Shown here: piece by piece, positions 35,110 to 44,203 of the stretch
Layout: every line of letters starts with the position of its first letter
Position numbering within the stretch: the stretch's first letter is position 1
Source of the DNA: Motiliproteus sp041586735
GTDB taxonomy: Bacteria > Pseudomonadota > Gammaproteobacteria > Pseudomonadales > Balneatricaceae
Length of the DNA: 64,000 nucleotides
Reading direction: 5' to 3'
Assembly (NCBI GenBank): GCA_041586735.1
Contig: JBFGZQ010000009.1
Coordinates: 1 to 64,000, forward strand
Program-made: the position numbers and the translations under genes
The notes under the pieces: model-generated
What the model was told of the DNA's origin: nothing
The model's input: the letters and a program-made list of their open reading frames with translations, nothing else
Databases searched by the model: none

Positions 35110-36807
35110 TTATCCGCCCCAGCTATCGCGCAGGCCAATCGTCATATTGAAGACCGGAGTGGCCGCGCCGTGATCGTAGCGATCTGCGACAAAATAACCT
35201 TCGCGCTCAAATTGAAAGCTCGCCTCGGGAGCCGCCTGCGCCAACGCCGGCTCAACCCAACAATTATCCAACTGCTTGAACGAACCGGGGTTTACTAGTT
35301 GCATAAAATCAGTTTCGCCCGTTTTGCCTGCATCATCAGGTGTCGGGTGGCTAAAGAGTCGATCGTAGATACGCACCGAGGCCTGCTTGCCTTCGCTAGC
35401 CGATACCCAATGAATAACACCCCGCGGCTTCATCCCCTCTGGAGGATTCTCACCCACGGTTCCGGGCACCAGCGACACCTTAATCTCAATAATCTCAGCG
35501 GCACTGTTTTTAACTACCTGCTCGGCCCTGATCACATAGGCGCCCCGTAAACGCACATAGTCTCCCGACACTAAACGCTGAAACTTCTTACGTGACAGGG
35601 TGCGGTCTTCACTAAAATCTGCACGATCGATATAGAGCTCGGGGGTAAAGGGCAGTTGTCGTGCTCCCAGATCGATCTTCGGATGCCTCGGCGCCGACAG
35701 CCACTGCACGGCGGTATCGATATGCTCGGCAAAATTTATCACCGTCAGCTTGAGCGGATTGAGCACACACATCGCGCGCGGGGCACTCTTGTCCAGATCA
35801 TCACGGATGGCGTGCTCCAGCTGCGCCACATCGACCATGCCGCCAGCCTTAGCGACCGGAAGGCCGTTGCAGAAATTACGCAACGCCCGAGCGCTAAAGC
35901 CCCGCCGACGTAACCCGGAGATCGTTGGCATCCGCGGGTCATCCCAACCCGAGACCACCTTATCATCCACCAGCTGCTTTAATTTACGTTTACTGGTCAG
36001 GGTATAACTCAGATTTAAACGTCCAAACTCGTATTGCGCAGGCTTGCTGGGTACCGGCAGATGCTCCAGAAACCACTCATATAAAGGACGATGGTCGGCA
36101 AACTCCATGGTACAGATCGAATGCGTCACCCCCTCGATCGCATCCTCCTGACCGTGAGCAAAATCGTAAGTAGGATAGATACTCCACTGGTTGCCGGTTT
36201 GATGGTGATGCTGCTTGCGGATCCGATACAACATCGGATCACGCATATTCATATTGGGCGAAGCCATATCGATCTTGGCCCGCAGTGCTTTTGAGCCCTC
36301 GTCGAACTCGCCGTTTTTCATCCGCTCTAGCAGGTCTAGATTCTCCGCCACCGAGCGTTCACGGAACGGGCTAGGCCTACCCGGGGTAGTTGCCCAACCG
36401 CGATACTCGCTGGCCTGCTCTGCCGATAGATCACACACATAGGCCAGGCCGGTACGGATCAGATGCTGCGCCCAGGCGTAGAACTGCTCGAAATAATCGG
36501 AGGCGTAACGCACCTCGCCACTCCACTGATAACCCAACCAGAGCACGTCGGCCTTGATCGCATCGACATACTCCTGCTCCTCCTTGGAGGGATTGGTATC
36601 ATCAAAACGTAGATTACAACTGCCGCCAAACTGCTCAGCCAGACCAAAGTTAACGCAGATCGACTTGGCGTGACCGATATGCAGGTAGCCGTTGGGCTCC
36701 GGCGGGAAACGGGTCAATACCGCATGGTGCCTACCGCTCTTTAAATCTTCATCGATAACCTGAGCGATAAAATTAGATACTTGGGATGGGGTTTCTTGAG
36801 AGCTCAT
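35110..36807 (-). CDS. glnS: Glutaminyl-tRNA synthetase
   Basis: A class I synthetase with RFPPEPNGYLHIGHAKS (HIGH motif), RFDDTNPSKE and the KMSKS-type loop LTSKRKL, then two beta-barrel anticodon domains. From ATG 36807, which has GAAGG upstream, the product is 565 residues (554 in E. coli). A longer frame begins at 36828 but adds seven unconserved residues. It probably shares a transcript with cysS. Confidence 0.96.
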   Translation of the reverse strand: MSSQETPSQVSNFIAQVIDEDLKSGRHHAVLTRFPPEPNGYLHIGHAKSICVNFGLAEQFGGSCNLRFDDTNPSKEEQEYVDAIKADVLWLGYQWSGEVRYASDYFEQFYAWAQHLIRTGLAYVCDLSAEQASEYRGWATTPGRPSPFRERSVAENLDLLERMKNGEFDEGSKALRAKIDMASPNMNMRDPMLYRIRKQHHHQTGNQWSIYPTYDFAHGQEDAIEGVTHSICTMEFADHRPLYEWFLEHLPVPSKPAQYEFGRLNLSYTLTSKRKLKQLVDDKVVSGWDDPRMPTISGLRRRGFSARALRNFCNGLPVAKAGGMVDVAQLEHAIRDDLDKSAPRAMCVLNPLKLTVINFAEHIDTAVQWLSAPRHPKIDLGARQLPFTPELYIDRADFSEDRTLSRKKFQRLVSGDYVRLRGAYVIRAEQVVKNSAAEIIEIKVSLVPGTVGENPPEGMKPRGVIHWVSASEGKQASVRIYDRLFSHPTPDDAGKTGETDFMQLVNPGSFKQLDNCWVEPALAQAAPEASFQFEREGYFVADRYDHGAATPVFNMTIGLRDSWGG

Positions 36808-36997
36808 AGCGCCTTCTAACTGATCCACACTCTAATCGAAGAGGCCTGCATATCTGCAAACCAGACAAAACCGAGGATTATACCCTCCCCCAGCGCAACA
36901 AGGGAGTCGAACCTTGCTATTCGACTATAATTACTTTAAACAGCTAGGCATTCGTTACCGACAACACTCACCCACAGCACTCATCCAAAGCACGGGC

Positions 36998-37003
36998 AGG
37001 AGG
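36998..37003 (+). promoter_or_regulatory. Consensus ribosome-binding site of the 57-residue gene
   Basis: AGGAGG lies eight bases before ATG 37012. It is the main reason to treat the short frame downstream as a gene. Confidence 0.7.
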
Positions 37004-37011
37004 ACTCCAGA

Positions 37012-37185
37012 ATGCAACGCGCGCAGCACCCCCACCCTCACCACCCGATAAAACGCCGCCTGACAGACCGACGACTGCTACACGACCAGAGACAAGAGGT
37101 TCGCTTTGAACCCGGCAACCCAAACCGGCGTCAAATCATCAATCGCCGTGCCGCTGACGCCGATCCTTGGCACAACGCTTCATAA
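37012..37185 (+). CDS. Small basic protein of unknown function
   Basis: A 57-residue frame that I do not recognise. It begins MQRAQHPHPHHPIKRR, with a histidine/proline-rich start, and is arginine-rich throughout (LTDRRLLHDQRQEVRFEPG, then RRQIINRRAADADPWHNAS at the end). No signal peptide or membrane segment is present. Support comes from a perfect AGGAGG eight bases upstream and from an otherwise empty 518-base space between divergent glnS and ppiA. The high positive charge suggests nucleic-acid or ribosome contact, which is inference only. It could be a chance frame behind a chance ribosome site. Confidence 0.55.
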   Translation: MQRAQHPHPHHPIKRRLTDRRLLHDQRQEVRFEPGNPNRRQIINRRAADADPWHNAS

Positions 37186-37275
37186 ATACAGACCGGCCTG
37201 ATCATGGCTAAGACTGGTGGGTAATCAGCAAAACACCGGGCAAACTGCCATTCCAAACTGTGTTTTTGTGCAGCG

Positions 37276-37315
37276 GGCTATTTGACAGCACCCAGACCCT
37301 TAGCATCAAATAGCC
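37276..37315. promoter_or_regulatory. Perfect 10-bp inverted repeat upstream of ppiA
   Basis: GGCTATTTGA (37276-37285) and TCAAATAGCC (37306-37315) are exact complements separated by 20 bases, ending 31 bases before the ppiA start. It could be a dyad operator or a leader hairpin. Confidence 0.55.
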
Positions 37316-37346
37316 ACTCACCTCTATCTGCAACTGGATCTGTCCT

Positions 37347-37946
37347 GTGAAAAAACTACTCTGCTGCCTACTATTCTGCATCAACGCCCCGCTCTGGGCC
37401 GCGACCGATACCCCGCAAGCGGCCACGGCCCTCACCAGCGAGACCCCCACCGAGCCTAGCCAGATAACACTGGAAACCAACCTAGGCAACATCATTATTC
37501 AGCTTAACCCCGACAAAGCGCCGCTGACGGTCGCCAACTTTTTGCGCTACACCGACAGCGGCTTCTACGACGGCACCATCTTCCACCGGGTCATCAATGG
37601 TTTTATGATTCAGGGTGGCGGGTTTGATACCGATATGTCCCGCAAAACGACCCAGCAAGCCATTCGCAATGAATCCGACAACGGCCTCAGTAACCGTACC
37701 GGCACCATCGCCATGGCGCGCACCAACGCCCCCCATAGCGCAACGGCGCAGTTCTTCATCAACGTCAATAACAACAGCAATCTCGACTACGCCGAGGGGC
37801 GCTGGGGCTATGCGGTATTCGGCGAGGTTATCGAAGGGATGGAGCTGATCAACCAGATTAAACAGGTATCAACCACCAGCAAAAACGGCTACCGCGATGT
37901 TCCGGTTGAGCCTATCGTAATACTCAAGGCGACCGCTCAACCCTGA
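37347..37946 (+). CDS. ppiA: Periplasmic cyclophilin-type peptidyl-prolyl isomerase
   Basis: A 199-residue cyclophilin with a signal peptide (about 1-19, ending PLWA), a short linker and the isomerase domain: FHRVINGFMIQGGGF with the active-site Arg, and the conserved TAQFFINV. It starts with GTG and has only a weak ribosome site. It is followed by the cytoplasmic paralogue ppiB, so the pair covers both compartments. Confidence 0.92.
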   Translation: MKKLLCCLLFCINAPLWAATDTPQAATALTSETPTEPSQITLETNLGNIIIQLNPDKAPLTVANFLRYTDSGFYDGTIFHRVINGFMIQGGGFDTDMSRKTTQQAIRNESDNGLSNRTGTIAMARTNAPHSATAQFFINVNNNSNLDYAEGRWGYAVFGEVIEGMELINQIKQVSTTSKNGYRDVPVEPIVILKATAQP

Positions 37947-38092
37947 GGGCCCGACCAACAACCCGAGCCAAAAACACCCTATGCCGCCGTTTCGATTCGC
38001 CATCACCGCAGCGGCGACATATAATCCCATCCATCCAGGCCGCCAAGCGGTGCTGATGCCAACAACACGCCCTATCTGTAAGGAGTTAACCC

Positions 38093-38587
38093 ATGATCAC
38101 TCTGCATACCAATTTTGGTGATATCAAGATCGAACTTGATACCGAAAAAGCACCCAAGACCTGCGCCAATTTTAAAGAGTACGTGCGTAGCGGTTTCTAC
38201 GATGGCACCATCTTTCACCGCGTCATCGACGGCTTTATGATTCAGGGTGGCGGGTTTGAGCCCGGCATGCAGCAGAAAGAGACGCTGGCGCCGATCGACA
38301 ACGAAGCGGACAACGGGCTGACCAATGTCAGCGGCAGCCTGGCGATGGCCCGTACCATGGATCCACATAGCGCCTCATCGCAGTTCTTCATCAACCTGAC
38401 CGACAACGCGTTCTTGAATCATCGCTCTAAAACCAACGAAGGTTGGGGTTATGCGGTATTTGGTAAAGTTGTCGAAGGCATGGACGTGGTGAATAAGATC
38501 AAGGCCTGCAAAACCACCAGTCGTGCCGGCCATCAGGATGTTCCCGCCGATGATGTCGTCATCACTTCCGCCGACATCGGCGAGTAA
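38093..38587 (+). CDS. ppiB: Cytoplasmic peptidyl-prolyl cis-trans isomerase B
   Basis: A 164-residue cyclophilin without a signal peptide. It shows FHRVIDGFMIQGGGF, the ASSQFFINLTDN core and GYAVFGKVVEGMDVV. AAGGAG (38080-38085) precedes the ATG. The coding sequence ends 11 bases before lpxH, as in Pseudomonas (glnS, ppiB and lpxH cluster). Confidence 0.96.
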   Translation: MITLHTNFGDIKIELDTEKAPKTCANFKEYVRSGFYDGTIFHRVIDGFMIQGGGFEPGMQQKETLAPIDNEADNGLTNVSGSLAMARTMDPHSASSQFFINLTDNAFLNHRSKTNEGWGYAVFGKVVEGMDVVNKIKACKTTSRAGHQDVPADDVVITSADIGE

Positions 38588-38598
38588 AGCCCTAACGC

Positions 38599-39354
38599 AT
38601 GACCACCCTGTTTATCTCTGACCTGCATCTACAGAGCGAGCGCCCGCAGATTACGCGGGCTTTTTTTGCGCTGCTCGACCAATACCAAGGCCAGGCCGAT
38701 GCGCTCTATATTCTGGGCGACTTTTTTAACGTCTGGCTAGGCGATGATGATCAATCCCCATTAAGCCTTGAGGTCGCCGCGCAACTTAAAAAGTTCAGCA
38801 ACAGCGGCACGGCGGTCTATCTGATGCACGGCAACCGCGACTTTCTCATCGGCCAGCATTTTTGTCGCCAAGCAGGGGCAACGCTACTCAACGACCCCAC
38901 CTGCATCGACCTCTATGGCACTCCAGTATTGCTGATGCACGGCGACAGCCTCTGCCTGGATGATAGGTCCTATCAGCGCTTGCGCCGGATCATCCGCAGC
39001 CCGCTGATTCGACTGCTGCAACACCTCCTGCCACTACGCCTGCGTCGCCGCCTCGCCTTCAACATCAAAACTCAAAGCGGCAAAGCCAAGCGCTACAAAT
39101 CAGCCCAGATTATGGACGTGACCCCAGCTGAAGTGCTGCGCCAGCTGCAATCCCATCACCTCAGCGTACTGATTCATGGGCACACCCACCGACCAGGGAT
39201 CCACAACAGCGCACATTTAGCAGGGCTAGAGAAGGATAAACAGCTGCAACGCATTGTCCTGGGCGACTGGGAACAGCAGGGCTGGTATTTAACCTGGCAT
39301 GCCGATGGTCAACATCAGCTCATCTCATTCCCAATAGCAGCAACCCCGCAGTAA
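38599..39354 (+). CDS. lpxH: UDP-2,3-diacylglucosamine hydrolase LpxH
   Basis: LpxH releases UMP from UDP-diacylglucosamine to make lipid X in lipid A synthesis. The 251-residue product has metal-binding motifs of the calcineurin-like fold: FISDLHL (Asp8, His10), LGDFFNVWLGDD, GNRDFL, LMHGDSL and HGHTHRP. It ends in a TAA that is also the first repeat of a 16-bp array. Probably cotranscribed with ppiB. Confidence 0.96.
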   Translation: MTTLFISDLHLQSERPQITRAFFALLDQYQGQADALYILGDFFNVWLGDDDQSPLSLEVAAQLKKFSNSGTAVYLMHGNRDFLIGQHFCRQAGATLLNDPTCIDLYGTPVLLMHGDSLCLDDRSYQRLRRIIRSPLIRLLQHLLPLRLRRRLAFNIKTQSGKAKRYKSAQIMDVTPAEVLRQLQSHHLSVLIHGHTHRPGIHNSAHLAGLEKDKQLQRIVLGDWEQQGWYLTWHADGQHQLISFPIAATPQ

Positions 39355-39417
39355 CCCACGCTCGCCCTAACCCGCAGTAACCCACACTCACCCTAACCCA
39401 CGCTCGCCCTAACCCCT
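39352..39417 (+). repeat. Imperfect 16-bp repeats starting at the lpxH stop codon
   Basis: TAACCCACGCTCGCCC occurs at 39352-39367 and 39394-39409, with a two-mismatch copy at 39378-39393, a shortened unit (39368-39377) and a trailing TAACCCC. Each unit begins with TAA, so the lpxH stop is repeated. Confidence 0.8.
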
Positions 39418-39499
39418 TACAAAACCTAGCCATAATACCTGCTAGCAGCACCTATACTATGTTATAACTCTGGCAAATCATGCATCGACGGAGCGAACA

Positions 39500-40366
39500 A
39501 TGATCCCCAAAGAATTGATCGGCGGTATCAACCAGCTGCTATCTCTACCCGACGTAGTGATCCGCGTAACCGAACTGCTCGAATCCAACAGTGCAACCGT
39601 TGACGATATAGGCTCCGTGATTACTCACGACCCGGCACTCTCTGCACAGCTATTGAAACTGGTTAACAGTGCCTTCTATGGCTTCCCCTCACAGATCGAC
39701 TCGGTCTCCAGAGCGGTCAATCTGATCGGCACCACGCAACTACGCTCGCTGATATTCGCCTCATCGGCCGCTGAGACTTTCAGCAACATACCTACCGAGC
39801 TGGTCGATATGAACAGCTTTTGGCATCGGAGCGTTTATTGCGGACTGATCGCCAAAAAGCTGGCCTGCGCAACACAAAAAACCAAAGGCGAGACCCAATT
39901 TTTAACCGGGCTGCTCCATGATATCGGCCGACTGGTCCTGATGACCCGCTTACCCAGCGAGTATAAGGAGTTACTCCAAACGTCCAAAGCCTGCGATACC
40001 AAGCCAGCCATTCTCGAGCTCCAACGGTTTGGGTTCAGCGCAGCGGAGCTCGGGGCGATACTGCTAGAACACTGGCGCCTCCCCCCTCAACTGTGGCTAC
40101 CGGTTAAGTTCCAGCACAACCCCGAAGCCAGCAATCAATTTACCCCTGACTGCCACCTGCTACATCTGGCGATCCAGATCACTAACTGTATGGAACCCGA
40201 GATCAAAGGTGACGAAGCTGAACCTAACCTGCAACAGCTAGAGTCGATCGCCATTGATGCTTTCGCCCTTGATCGCGAAGCACTGTATAGGATCGCAATG
40301 GACGCCAATCTCGAGGCGCTGGACGTGCTGAGCATTATTAATCCGGGCGCCGCATCTATCTATTAG
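39500..40366 (+). CDS. HDOD domain protein
   Basis: A 288-residue protein made of one HDOD (HD-related output) domain: MNSFWHRSVYCGLIAKKLA, the core GLLHDIGRLVLM and the downstream ILLEHWRLPPQLW. HDOD proteins lack most metal-binding HD residues and act in signalling, often with response regulators or cyclic-di-GMP enzymes; the output is unknown here. GGAG lies seven bases before the ATG. It stands alone between lpxH and acnB; a second HDOD protein (52164-53441) carries a receiver domain. Confidence 0.88.
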   Translation: MIPKELIGGINQLLSLPDVVIRVTELLESNSATVDDIGSVITHDPALSAQLLKLVNSAFYGFPSQIDSVSRAVNLIGTTQLRSLIFASSAAETFSNIPTELVDMNSFWHRSVYCGLIAKKLACATQKTKGETQFLTGLLHDIGRLVLMTRLPSEYKELLQTSKACDTKPAILELQRFGFSAAELGAILLEHWRLPPQLWLPVKFQHNPEASNQFTPDCHLLHLAIQITNCMEPEIKGDEAEPNLQQLESIAIDAFALDREALYRIAMDANLEALDVLSIINPGAASIY

Positions 40367-40487
40367 CAACTGAGCATCCTCATTACGGACAGCCTATAGC
40401 CGTTATAAATTTAATAAATACATTTACAAATCAATCACAAAAAAACATACCCAGCCAAAGTATAACAGCCAGGATTGTCGACAATAC

Positions 40488-40516
40488 TTAACCTGAGCCT
40501 CTACTTACGCTATAAT
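40488..40516 (+). promoter_or_regulatory. Promoter of acnB
   Basis: TTAACC (40488-40493) and a perfect TATAAT (40511-40516) are 17 bases apart. The predicted start near 40523 would give a leader of about 87 bases before the GTG at 40610. Confidence 0.7.
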
Positions 40517-40609
40517 CTCTCCCCGAAAATCTGAAACTGATTGAAACACCTGCAGCGTCATTCTCGGATCTGTGCAGATTCCGTCGCTGCTGACAACGAG
40601 GGTTTTATT

Positions 40610-43204
40610 GTGCTTAAAGCTTACCGCAAACATGTCGAAGAACGCGCTGCCATCGGCGTCCCCGCCAAGCCACTGGACGCCGACCAAACAGCCGCTCTTG
40701 TAGAACTGCTAAAAAACCCTCCCGCCGGTGAAGAAGCGTTCATTCTGGACCTGCTTGAGAATCGCATCCCTGCTGGCGTGGACCAGGCTGCTTATGTCAA
40801 GGCCGGCTTCCTGGCGGCACTCGCTAAAGGCGAAGCCAGCTCTCCACTGATCGATCCTGTTAAGGCGATTGAACTGCTGGGCACCATGCTCGGCGGCTAT
40901 AACATCACCCCTCTGGTCGAGGCCCTGGACAACAGCGCTCTCGCCCCGACTGCGGCTAAAGCACTGTCTCACACCCTGTTGATGTTTGATGCCTTTCACG
41001 ATGTCCAAGAGAAGATGGAAGCGGGCAATGCGTTTGCCAAGCAGGTCATCGAGTCCTGGGCCAATGCCGAATGGTTCACCAGCAAACCAGCCCTGGCCAA
41101 GAAGATCACCCTGACCGTATTCAAGGTCACTGGCGAAACCAACACCGACGACCTATCTCCGGCGCCAGATGCCTTCACCCGCCCGGATATGCCGCTGCAC
41201 GCCAATGCCATGCTGAAGATCGCCCGTGACGGTATCGTTCCGGACGTCGATGGCAAAGTTGGCCCTATCAAGCAGATCAACGCGCTAAAAGAGCAAGGCC
41301 ATCAATTAGTTTACGTCGGCGACGTTGTCGGAACAGGCTCTTCACGCAAGTCTGCCACCAACTCGGTGCTGTGGTTTATGGGCGATGATATCCCCAACAT
41401 CCCCAACAAGCGCGCGGGTGGCTACTGCTTTGGCAACAAGATCGCACCGATCTTCTTCAACACCATGGAAGATGCCGGCGCTCTGCCGATCGAGATGGAC
41501 GTTGCCAAGATGCACATGGGTGACGTCATCGACGTGTACCCTTACGAAGGCGTCGTCAAGAATGCCGCCGGCGAGGTCATCAGCGAGTTTTCCCTGAAGA
41601 CCCCGGTACTATTTGACGAAGTTCGAGCCGGCGGTCGCATCCCGCTGATCATCGGTCGCGGCCTGACCGCCAAGGCACGCGCGCTGTTGAACATGGAAGC
41701 CACCGATCTATTCGCCGTTCCGGTTGATCCTGTTGACACCGGCAAAGGCTACTCTCTGGCGCAGAAGATGGTCGGCAAGGCCTGTGGCGTCGAGGGCATC
41801 CGTCCCGGAACCTACTGCGAGCCAAAGATGACCACCGTGGGTTCTCAGGACACCACCGGCCCTATGACCCGTGACGAGCTCAAAGATCTAGCCTGCCTGG
41901 GCTTCTCTGCCGACCTGACCATGCAGTCGTTCTGTCACACGGCGGCTTATCCTAAGCCCATCGATGTCGACACCCACCATACGCTACCCGACTTCATCAT
42001 GAACCGTGGCGGCGTATCGCTACGCCCTGGCGACGGTGTTATCCACTCCTGGTTGAACCGCATGCTGCTGCCCGACACGGTCGGTACCGGCGGTGATTCT
42101 CACACCCGCTTCCCGATCGGCATCTCCTTCCCTGCCGGTTCTGGCCTGGTGGCCTTTGCCGCGGCTACCGGTGTCATGCCATTGGATATGCCCGAGTCAG
42201 TACTGGTGCGCTTCAAGGGCGAGATGCAGCCCGGCATCACCCTGCGCGATCTGGTTAACGCCATCCCTTACGCGGCGATCCAGAGCGGTGAGCTGACCGT
42301 GGCTAAAGAGGGCAAGAAGAACATCTTCTCCGGTCGCATCCTCGAAATCGAAGGTTTGCCCGACCTGAAGGTGGAGCAAGCGTTCGAACTGTCTGACTCC
42401 GCTGCCGAACGCTCCGCCGCTGCTTGCTCTATCAAACTCAACGAAGCACCGATCCGCGAGTACCTGAACTCCAACATCGTGATGCTGAAGTGGATGATCT
42501 CTCAGGGTTATGGCGACGAGCGCACCATCAACCGTCGTGTTGCTGCGATGCAAGAGTGGCTGGCCAACCCCGTGCTGATGGAAGGCGACGCGGATGCCGA
42601 TTACGCCACTGTGATCGAGATCGATCTAGCCACCATCACCGAGCCACTACTGGCCTGCCCCAACGATCCGGACGACGTTAAGCCGCTGTCTGCGGTTGCC
42701 GGCACCAAGATCGACGAGGTGTTCATCGGCTCCTGCATGACCAACATCGGCCACTTCCGCGCCGCGGGTAAAGTCCTCGAGAAAGTAGGTGGCCAGCTAC
42801 CAACAAAAATGTGGATGGCCCCGCCCACCAAGATGGACGCAGCACAACTCACCGAAGAGGGCTACTACGGCATCTACGGCCGCGCGGGTGTGCGTACCGA
42901 GATGCCCGGCTGCTCGCTGTGCATGGGTAACCAGGCACGTGTTGCTGCCAAGAGCACGGTGATGTCAACCTCGACCCGTAACTTCCCCAACCGCCTGGGT
43001 GACGGCGCCAATGTTTACCTCTCCTCTGCCGAATTGGCCGCGGTAGGCGCAGCACTGGGTCGTATTCCTACTTTTGAGGAGTACATGGAGTATGCCAAAG
43101 ATATCAACACCATGGCCGATGATGTCTACCGCTATCTGAACTTTGATCAGATCTCCAGCTACACCATGGCAGCGGCGACGGTCATCCCTACCGTCGAAGC
43201 CTAA
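40610..43204 (+). CDS. acnB: Aconitate hydratase B
   Basis: AcnB interconverts citrate and isocitrate and, without its cluster, binds mRNA. I start at GTG 40610, preceded by GAGGG (40598-40602); the resulting 864 residues begin MLKAYRKHVEER and align with the E. coli start (865). The longer frame from 40541 lacks a ribosome site. The [4Fe-4S] cysteines are in FIGSCMTNIGH and GCSLCMGNQ. Domain order is the B-type HEAT-like domain first, then swivel and catalytic domains. A promoter and terminator bound it as a single gene. Confidence 0.97.
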   Translation: MLKAYRKHVEERAAIGVPAKPLDADQTAALVELLKNPPAGEEAFILDLLENRIPAGVDQAAYVKAGFLAALAKGEASSPLIDPVKAIELLGTMLGGYNITPLVEALDNSALAPTAAKALSHTLLMFDAFHDVQEKMEAGNAFAKQVIESWANAEWFTSKPALAKKITLTVFKVTGETNTDDLSPAPDAFTRPDMPLHANAMLKIARDGIVPDVDGKVGPIKQINALKEQGHQLVYVGDVVGTGSSRKSATNSVLWFMGDDIPNIPNKRAGGYCFGNKIAPIFFNTMEDAGALPIEMDVAKMHMGDVIDVYPYEGVVKNAAGEVISEFSLKTPVLFDEVRAGGRIPLIIGRGLTAKARALLNMEATDLFAVPVDPVDTGKGYSLAQKMVGKACGVEGIRPGTYCEPKMTTVGSQDTTGPMTRDELKDLACLGFSADLTMQSFCHTAAYPKPIDVDTHHTLPDFIMNRGGVSLRPGDGVIHSWLNRMLLPDTVGTGGDSHTRFPIGISFPAGSGLVAFAAATGVMPLDMPESVLVRFKGEMQPGITLRDLVNAIPYAAIQSGELTVAKEGKKNIFSGRILEIEGLPDLKVEQAFELSDSAAERSAAACSIKLNEAPIREYLNSNIVMLKWMISQGYGDERTINRRVAAMQEWLANPVLMEGDADADYATVIEIDLATITEPLLACPNDPDDVKPLSAVAGTKIDEVFIGSCMTNIGHFRAAGKVLEKVGGQLPTKMWMAPPTKMDAAQLTEEGYYGIYGRAGVRTEMPGCSLCMGNQARVAAKSTVMSTSTRNFPNRLGDGANVYLSSAELAAVGAALGRIPTFEEYMEYAKDINTMADDVYRYLNFDQISSYTMAAATVIPTVEA

Positions 43205-43257
43205 AGCGCGATCCAGGCCGCCTAGCTCAATGCTAGCGGCCTACCAGGTTTGCATCT

Positions 43258-43291
43258 AAAGCCTTCGCAAGCATACTTGTGAAGGCTTTTT
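43258..43291 (+). terminator. Rho-independent terminator of acnB
   Basis: AAAGCCTTC (43258-43266) pairs with GAAGGCTTT (43281-43289), followed by TT and a T-rich stretch. It ends just upstream of the DUF2185 gene and rules out that gene's longest possible start. Confidence 0.85.
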
Positions 43292-43359
43292 GTTATTCAG
43301 CATACCTAGGTATCATGACTCTTTTCACCCGCACCTCTCAACAGACAGAACTCGACGCT

Positions 43360-43737
43360 ATGACTGATAAAATAACCCCCGAACCGATCAAGCCCTTCCT
43401 GGCTCTGGTATCCAAGCTTCTGGTCGGCGAAAAACCCTGCCCGGTTCGCTTTATGTACAAGACCGTTCCCGCCGATCTGCGCGATAGCGGCTGGCGGATG
43501 TACAGCGGTTACGAAGATCCCGAGTTTTTAGCCGATAAAAAAAATATGCTCCCCTACCCTATCGAAACCCTGACCAAACTGGATAGCAGCCTAGACAGCC
43601 TACTTAACAGCAAGCCTGGCAGCGTCTGGGAGCGGATCCCCGGCGGTGCCTGGGCAGAAGTTCACGACTTCGAGATTCCCGAGGAGAATGATGTCGCAAC
43701 ACTGACGGTCCAGAGTGTCGATCAACTCCCACACTAA
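43360..43737 (+). CDS. DUF2185 (Imm33-like) protein
   Basis: A 125-residue acidic cytoplasmic protein whose centre, PVRFMYKTVPADLRDSGW followed by RMYSGYEDPEF, matches the DUF2185 pattern with its hallmark DSGW. The family is also listed as an immunity-protein family (Imm33) in polymorphic toxin systems, from memory. No toxin gene lies beside it. I chose ATG 43360; ATG 43315 would add 15 residues, and an even longer frame begins in the acnB terminator. Family assignment moderately sure, function unknown. Confidence 0.65.
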   Translation: MTDKITPEPIKPFLALVSKLLVGEKPCPVRFMYKTVPADLRDSGWRMYSGYEDPEFLADKKNMLPYPIETLTKLDSSLDSLLNSKPGSVWERIPGGAWAEVHDFEIPEENDVATLTVQSVDQLPH

Positions 43738-43754
43738 CACTCCCGAGCAACAGC

Positions 43755-43936
43755 ATGACGACATTACAGGCGCGCTACGATGCGCTGTGCCTACGGCCAG
43801 GCTTCGAACCTGACCCTGCGCAGCAGCGGGCACTCGCAGCCGCCTATGGGAGATGCAGAGCCAGCTCTACCTGCAACGCCGCATTCAGAACAGTCCGTCT
43901 GCAACGCTCTCGACCGTCAACCAGCGCCATTTCTAA
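43755..43936 (+). pseudogene. Possible truncated, frameshifted zapE-like fragment
   Basis: The first 30 codons read MTTLQARYDALCLRPGFEPD followed by PAQQRALAA, resembling the start of AFG1/ZapE-type ATPases (x-RY-x-x-x-L-x-R-P-x-F-x-x-D-x-A-Q). Near 43843 the frame changes to an unrelated low-complexity string, whereas the neighbouring frame continues with a plausible ALWEMQSQLYLQRRIQ and stops at 43934-43936. One missing base would join the two. No Walker A motif follows. I read it as the remnant of a zapE-like gene, with low certainty. Confidence 0.3.
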
Positions 43937-44203
43937 CCCATACCGCCAGCACTTATACCAACCACTGATAATAATCAATAACAGTCCGAGACTAACGTCG
44001 CTAAACAGGGTCTGCAGACTGCAACTTTAGACCTAAAACTCAGGTTTTATTTCAGTCACCATAAAAAAATTGCTACTATATGGCGCCGCATAAACTGCTG
44101 TCGAAACAATCTCTTTTCGACCACCCCTACAACAGGGCCGGCCTAGGATAACAACAACCTATAATCACTCTTTCTCACTAACCCGCCGATGCAGGAATCC
44201 CGA
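43937..44203. other. Intergenic region before nhaB
   Basis: No convincing gene is seen. The stretch is richer in A and T than its neighbours and includes an A-run followed by TTGCTACTATATGG (44070-44083), which could hold a promoter -10 for nhaB. No matched -35 and no clear hairpin were found. Confidence 0.4.

Noticed and set aside
39352..39417. Telomere-like or integrase attachment site
   Set aside because: Repeats are imperfect, lie at a stop codon, and no integrase or phage gene is near.
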